Shown: positions 62,711 through 64,000 of the stretch, piece by piece
How the letters are laid out: every line of letters begins with the position of its first letter
Position numbering within the stretch: the stretch's first letter is position 1
NCBI GenBank assembly: GCA_963700195.1
Contig: CAVOWQ010000020.1
Location: 4,383 to 68,382 of the forward strand
DNA: 64,000 nucleotides
Direction: 5' to 3'
From: AP-15 sp963700195
GTDB lineage: Bacteria > Pseudomonadota > Alphaproteobacteria > ATCC43930 > CGMCC-115725
Made by a program: the position numbers and the translations under genes
The notes under the pieces: model-generated
What the model was told of the DNA's origin: nothing
Database searches by the model: none
What the model saw: the letters and a program-made list of their open reading frames with translations, nothing else

Positions 62711-63336
62711 CGACAGCGCGAGCGCGCAAGCCGTTCCACTTCGCGCGGTGGATTGACGAGCACAGCCATCTGCTGAGGCCGCCGGTCGGTAACAAATTGG
62801 TGTTCGAGGACGCCGGCATGGTCGTAATGGTCGTCGGCGGGCCGAACCAGCGCGTCGACTTTCACGACGACCCCGCCGAGGAGTTCTTTTATCAGCTGCG
62901 CGGCGACATGGTTCTGAAGCTCGCCGAAGCGGGCCGGACTTACGATCTGCCGATCCGCGAAGGCGAGGTCTTTATGCTGCCGCCGCATCTGCGCCACTCG
63001 CCGCAGCGCCCGATCGCAGGCTCCGTCGGGCTCGTCGTCGAGGGCGCGCGCGGGCCGGGCGACACGGATGGGTTCGAATGGTTCTGCTTCGATTGCGGGG
63101 CGCTCGTCCACCGCGTCGAGATCGCTGTCGCCGACGTCGTCAAGGACTTGCCCCCGCTATTCGCCGCCTTTTACGCCGATCCGAGCGCGCGCAGGTGCTT
63201 GGAATGCGGCAGCGTGCATCCGGGGAAGAGAGCCGCCGCCGGGATGGGCGATGATCCCGGCCAGGAGCAAGCGATAAATTCGGGATCTTTTACGAGCTAC
63301 AATTGCCGCGGCCCTGGGGACCAAACAGTGAGCTGA
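62707..63336 (+). CDS. nbaC: 3-hydroxyanthranilate 3,4-dioxygenase
   Basis: This cupin opens the ring of 3-hydroxyanthranilate to aminocarboxymuconate semialdehyde. Ligands are the His and Glu of RVDFHDDPAEEFFYQLRGDM and the His of LPPHLRHSPQRP; the C-terminal rubredoxin-like iron site is present as CFDCG and RCLECGSVHPGK. The family normally ends soon after HPGK (about 180 residues), so the last 25 residues here probably come from a frameshift and the true stop lies near 63250. It overlaps the peptidase stop and just precedes an LLM oxidoreductase. Confidence 0.85.
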   Translation: MTTARARKPFHFARWIDEHSHLLRPPVGNKLVFEDAGMVVMVVGGPNQRVDFHDDPAEEFFYQLRGDMVLKLAEAGRTYDLPIREGEVFMLPPHLRHSPQRPIAGSVGLVVEGARGPGDTDGFEWFCFDCGALVHRVEIAVADVVKDLPPLFAAFYADPSARRCLECGSVHPGKRAAAGMGDDPGQEQAINSGSFTSYNCRGPGDQTVS

Positions 63337-64000
63337 CCCTTTACCACAATGCACTCGACCAGCTCGAACTGGCTGACCGCCTCGGCTACGACTTCGCCTG
63401 GGAAGTCGAGCACCATTTCCTCGAGGACATTCGCACTCGCCGGCGCCGGAGGTGTTCCTCGCGGCGGCGAGCCAGCGCACGCGGCAGATCCGGCTGGCGC
63501 ACGGCATCATGCAACTGACGACGGCTCATCCGGCGCGGGTCGCCGAGCGCATCGCGGCGCTCGATCTGGTGAGCCGCGGCCGCGTCGAATTCGGCATGGG
63601 CGAGAGCGCCAGCATCACCGAGCTGAGTTCACTGCCGCTTCGAAAAACTGGTCTGGAAGGCCGCCGGCGCGGTCATCCCGATGTTCAAGGATGGCGGTTG
63701 CGAATACCACGGTACCTATTTCGATTTCCCGCTGCGCAACGTCGTGCCCAAGCCGTTGCAGAAACCGCATCCGCCGTTATGGGTCGCGTGCTCGGCTCTG
63801 ACACGATTGAGATGGCCGGGCGCCGCGGCCTCGGTGCGCTCGCGTTCCAGTTCTTGAGCGCGGATGCGGCGCATGCCTGGGTCCACGCCTACTACAATCT
63901 CACCAAGCGGCTCGACAAACTGGCGGATTACGTCACCAACCCGAATATCGCTCTGACCAGCTATTTCATGTGCGCCGAGACCGACGAGGAAGCGCGCCGC
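63274..64000 (+). pseudogene. LLM-class flavin oxidoreductase, partial and frameshifted
   Basis: The protein begins KFGIFYELQLPRPWGPNSEL. The start codon appears to have lost its G (GCGATAAATTC where GCGATGAAATTC is expected), and AGGAG stands just upstream. Frames switch near 63435, 63635 and 63795, giving PEVFLAAASQRTRQIRLAHG, VEFGMGESASITEL, YHGTYFDFPLRNVVPKPLQK and YYNLTKRLDKLADYVTNPN. It is a bacterial-luciferase-type F420/FMN monooxygenase that runs off the window end. Its position after nbaC suggests aromatic catabolism. Confidence 0.75.

Noticed and set aside
1..64000. tRNA genes, rRNA genes or prophage
   Set aside because: I found no cloverleaf with a T-loop motif, no rRNA signature and no phage structural or integrase gene in the window.

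Overview
This window is high-GC chromosomal DNA, most likely from an alphaproteobacterium of the Rhodospirillales/Hyphomicrobiales type. The reasons are: a separate F0 operon with paired b and b' subunits (atpI-B-E-F'-F); an rpoH-rluD-DUF6476 neighbourhood; a mutY-dciA-dsbA-smc neighbourhood; an imuA-imuB-dnaE2 mutagenesis cassette behind an alphaproteobacterial LexA box (GAAC-N7-GAAC); DUF1194 and DUF1272 proteins; and many short palindromic intergenic repeats. No tRNA, rRNA, CRISPR array or prophage was recognised.

Layout. 1-2.1 kb: end of an aromatic-acid/drug efflux operon (FUSC, DUF1656, HlyD). 2.1-4.3 kb: a ChrB-type regulator with a COG4280 membrane protein behind a promoter whose spacer is an 18-bp perfect palindrome, between remnants of a gluconokinase and of an EmrB-type transporter. 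4.3-10.5 kb: small metabolic genes (GlcG-like, threonine aldolase, MaoC, pirin, VOC dioxygenase, HpnB) with CoA-transferase and epoxide-hydrolase remnants. 10.5-18.1 kb: housekeeping (ATP synthase F0, tyrS, anmK, rpoH, rluD, DUF6476) plus a GIY-YIG gene between inverted palindromic repeats. 18.2-18.5 kb: a probable 6S RNA with terminator. 18.5-25 kb: two unusual fusions, a methyltransferase/ATP-grasp protein and a 1428-residue secreted amylase/beta-propeller protein. 25-34.6 kb: ornithine-decarboxylase-type gene with a structured leader, DUF1194, rnhB, mutY, DciA-like, dsbA, smc. 34.6-49.6 kb: Tat phosphatase, PhyH, TetR/MFS pair, a His-tailed EamA transporter, AsmA-like protein, glnE, bcp, a flavin reductase, DUF1272 and an aminotransferase. 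49.6-55.6 kb: the SOS mutasome imuA-imuB-dnaE2. 55.6-60.4 kb: methyltransferase, glycosyltransferase, P450 and capsule-type gene. 60.6-64 kb: prolyl oligopeptidase, 3-hydroxyanthranilate dioxygenase and a luciferase-like oxidoreductase running off the end.

Two themes stand out. First, palindromic repeats are everywhere, and several were accepted inside genes: about eight hairpin units lie in frame in imuB and dnaE2, and a 388-bp unit has a GIY-YIG nuclease gene bounded by inverted 34-bp palindromic repeats, with a 93-bp miniature relative about 8 kb away. Second, single-base frameshifts are frequent (atpB, GIY-YIG, DUF1194, PhyH, and many from 57.6 kb to the end). The broken genes keep full length and conserved residues in the switched frames, and atpB should be essential, so many of these are probably sequence errors rather than true pseudogenes.
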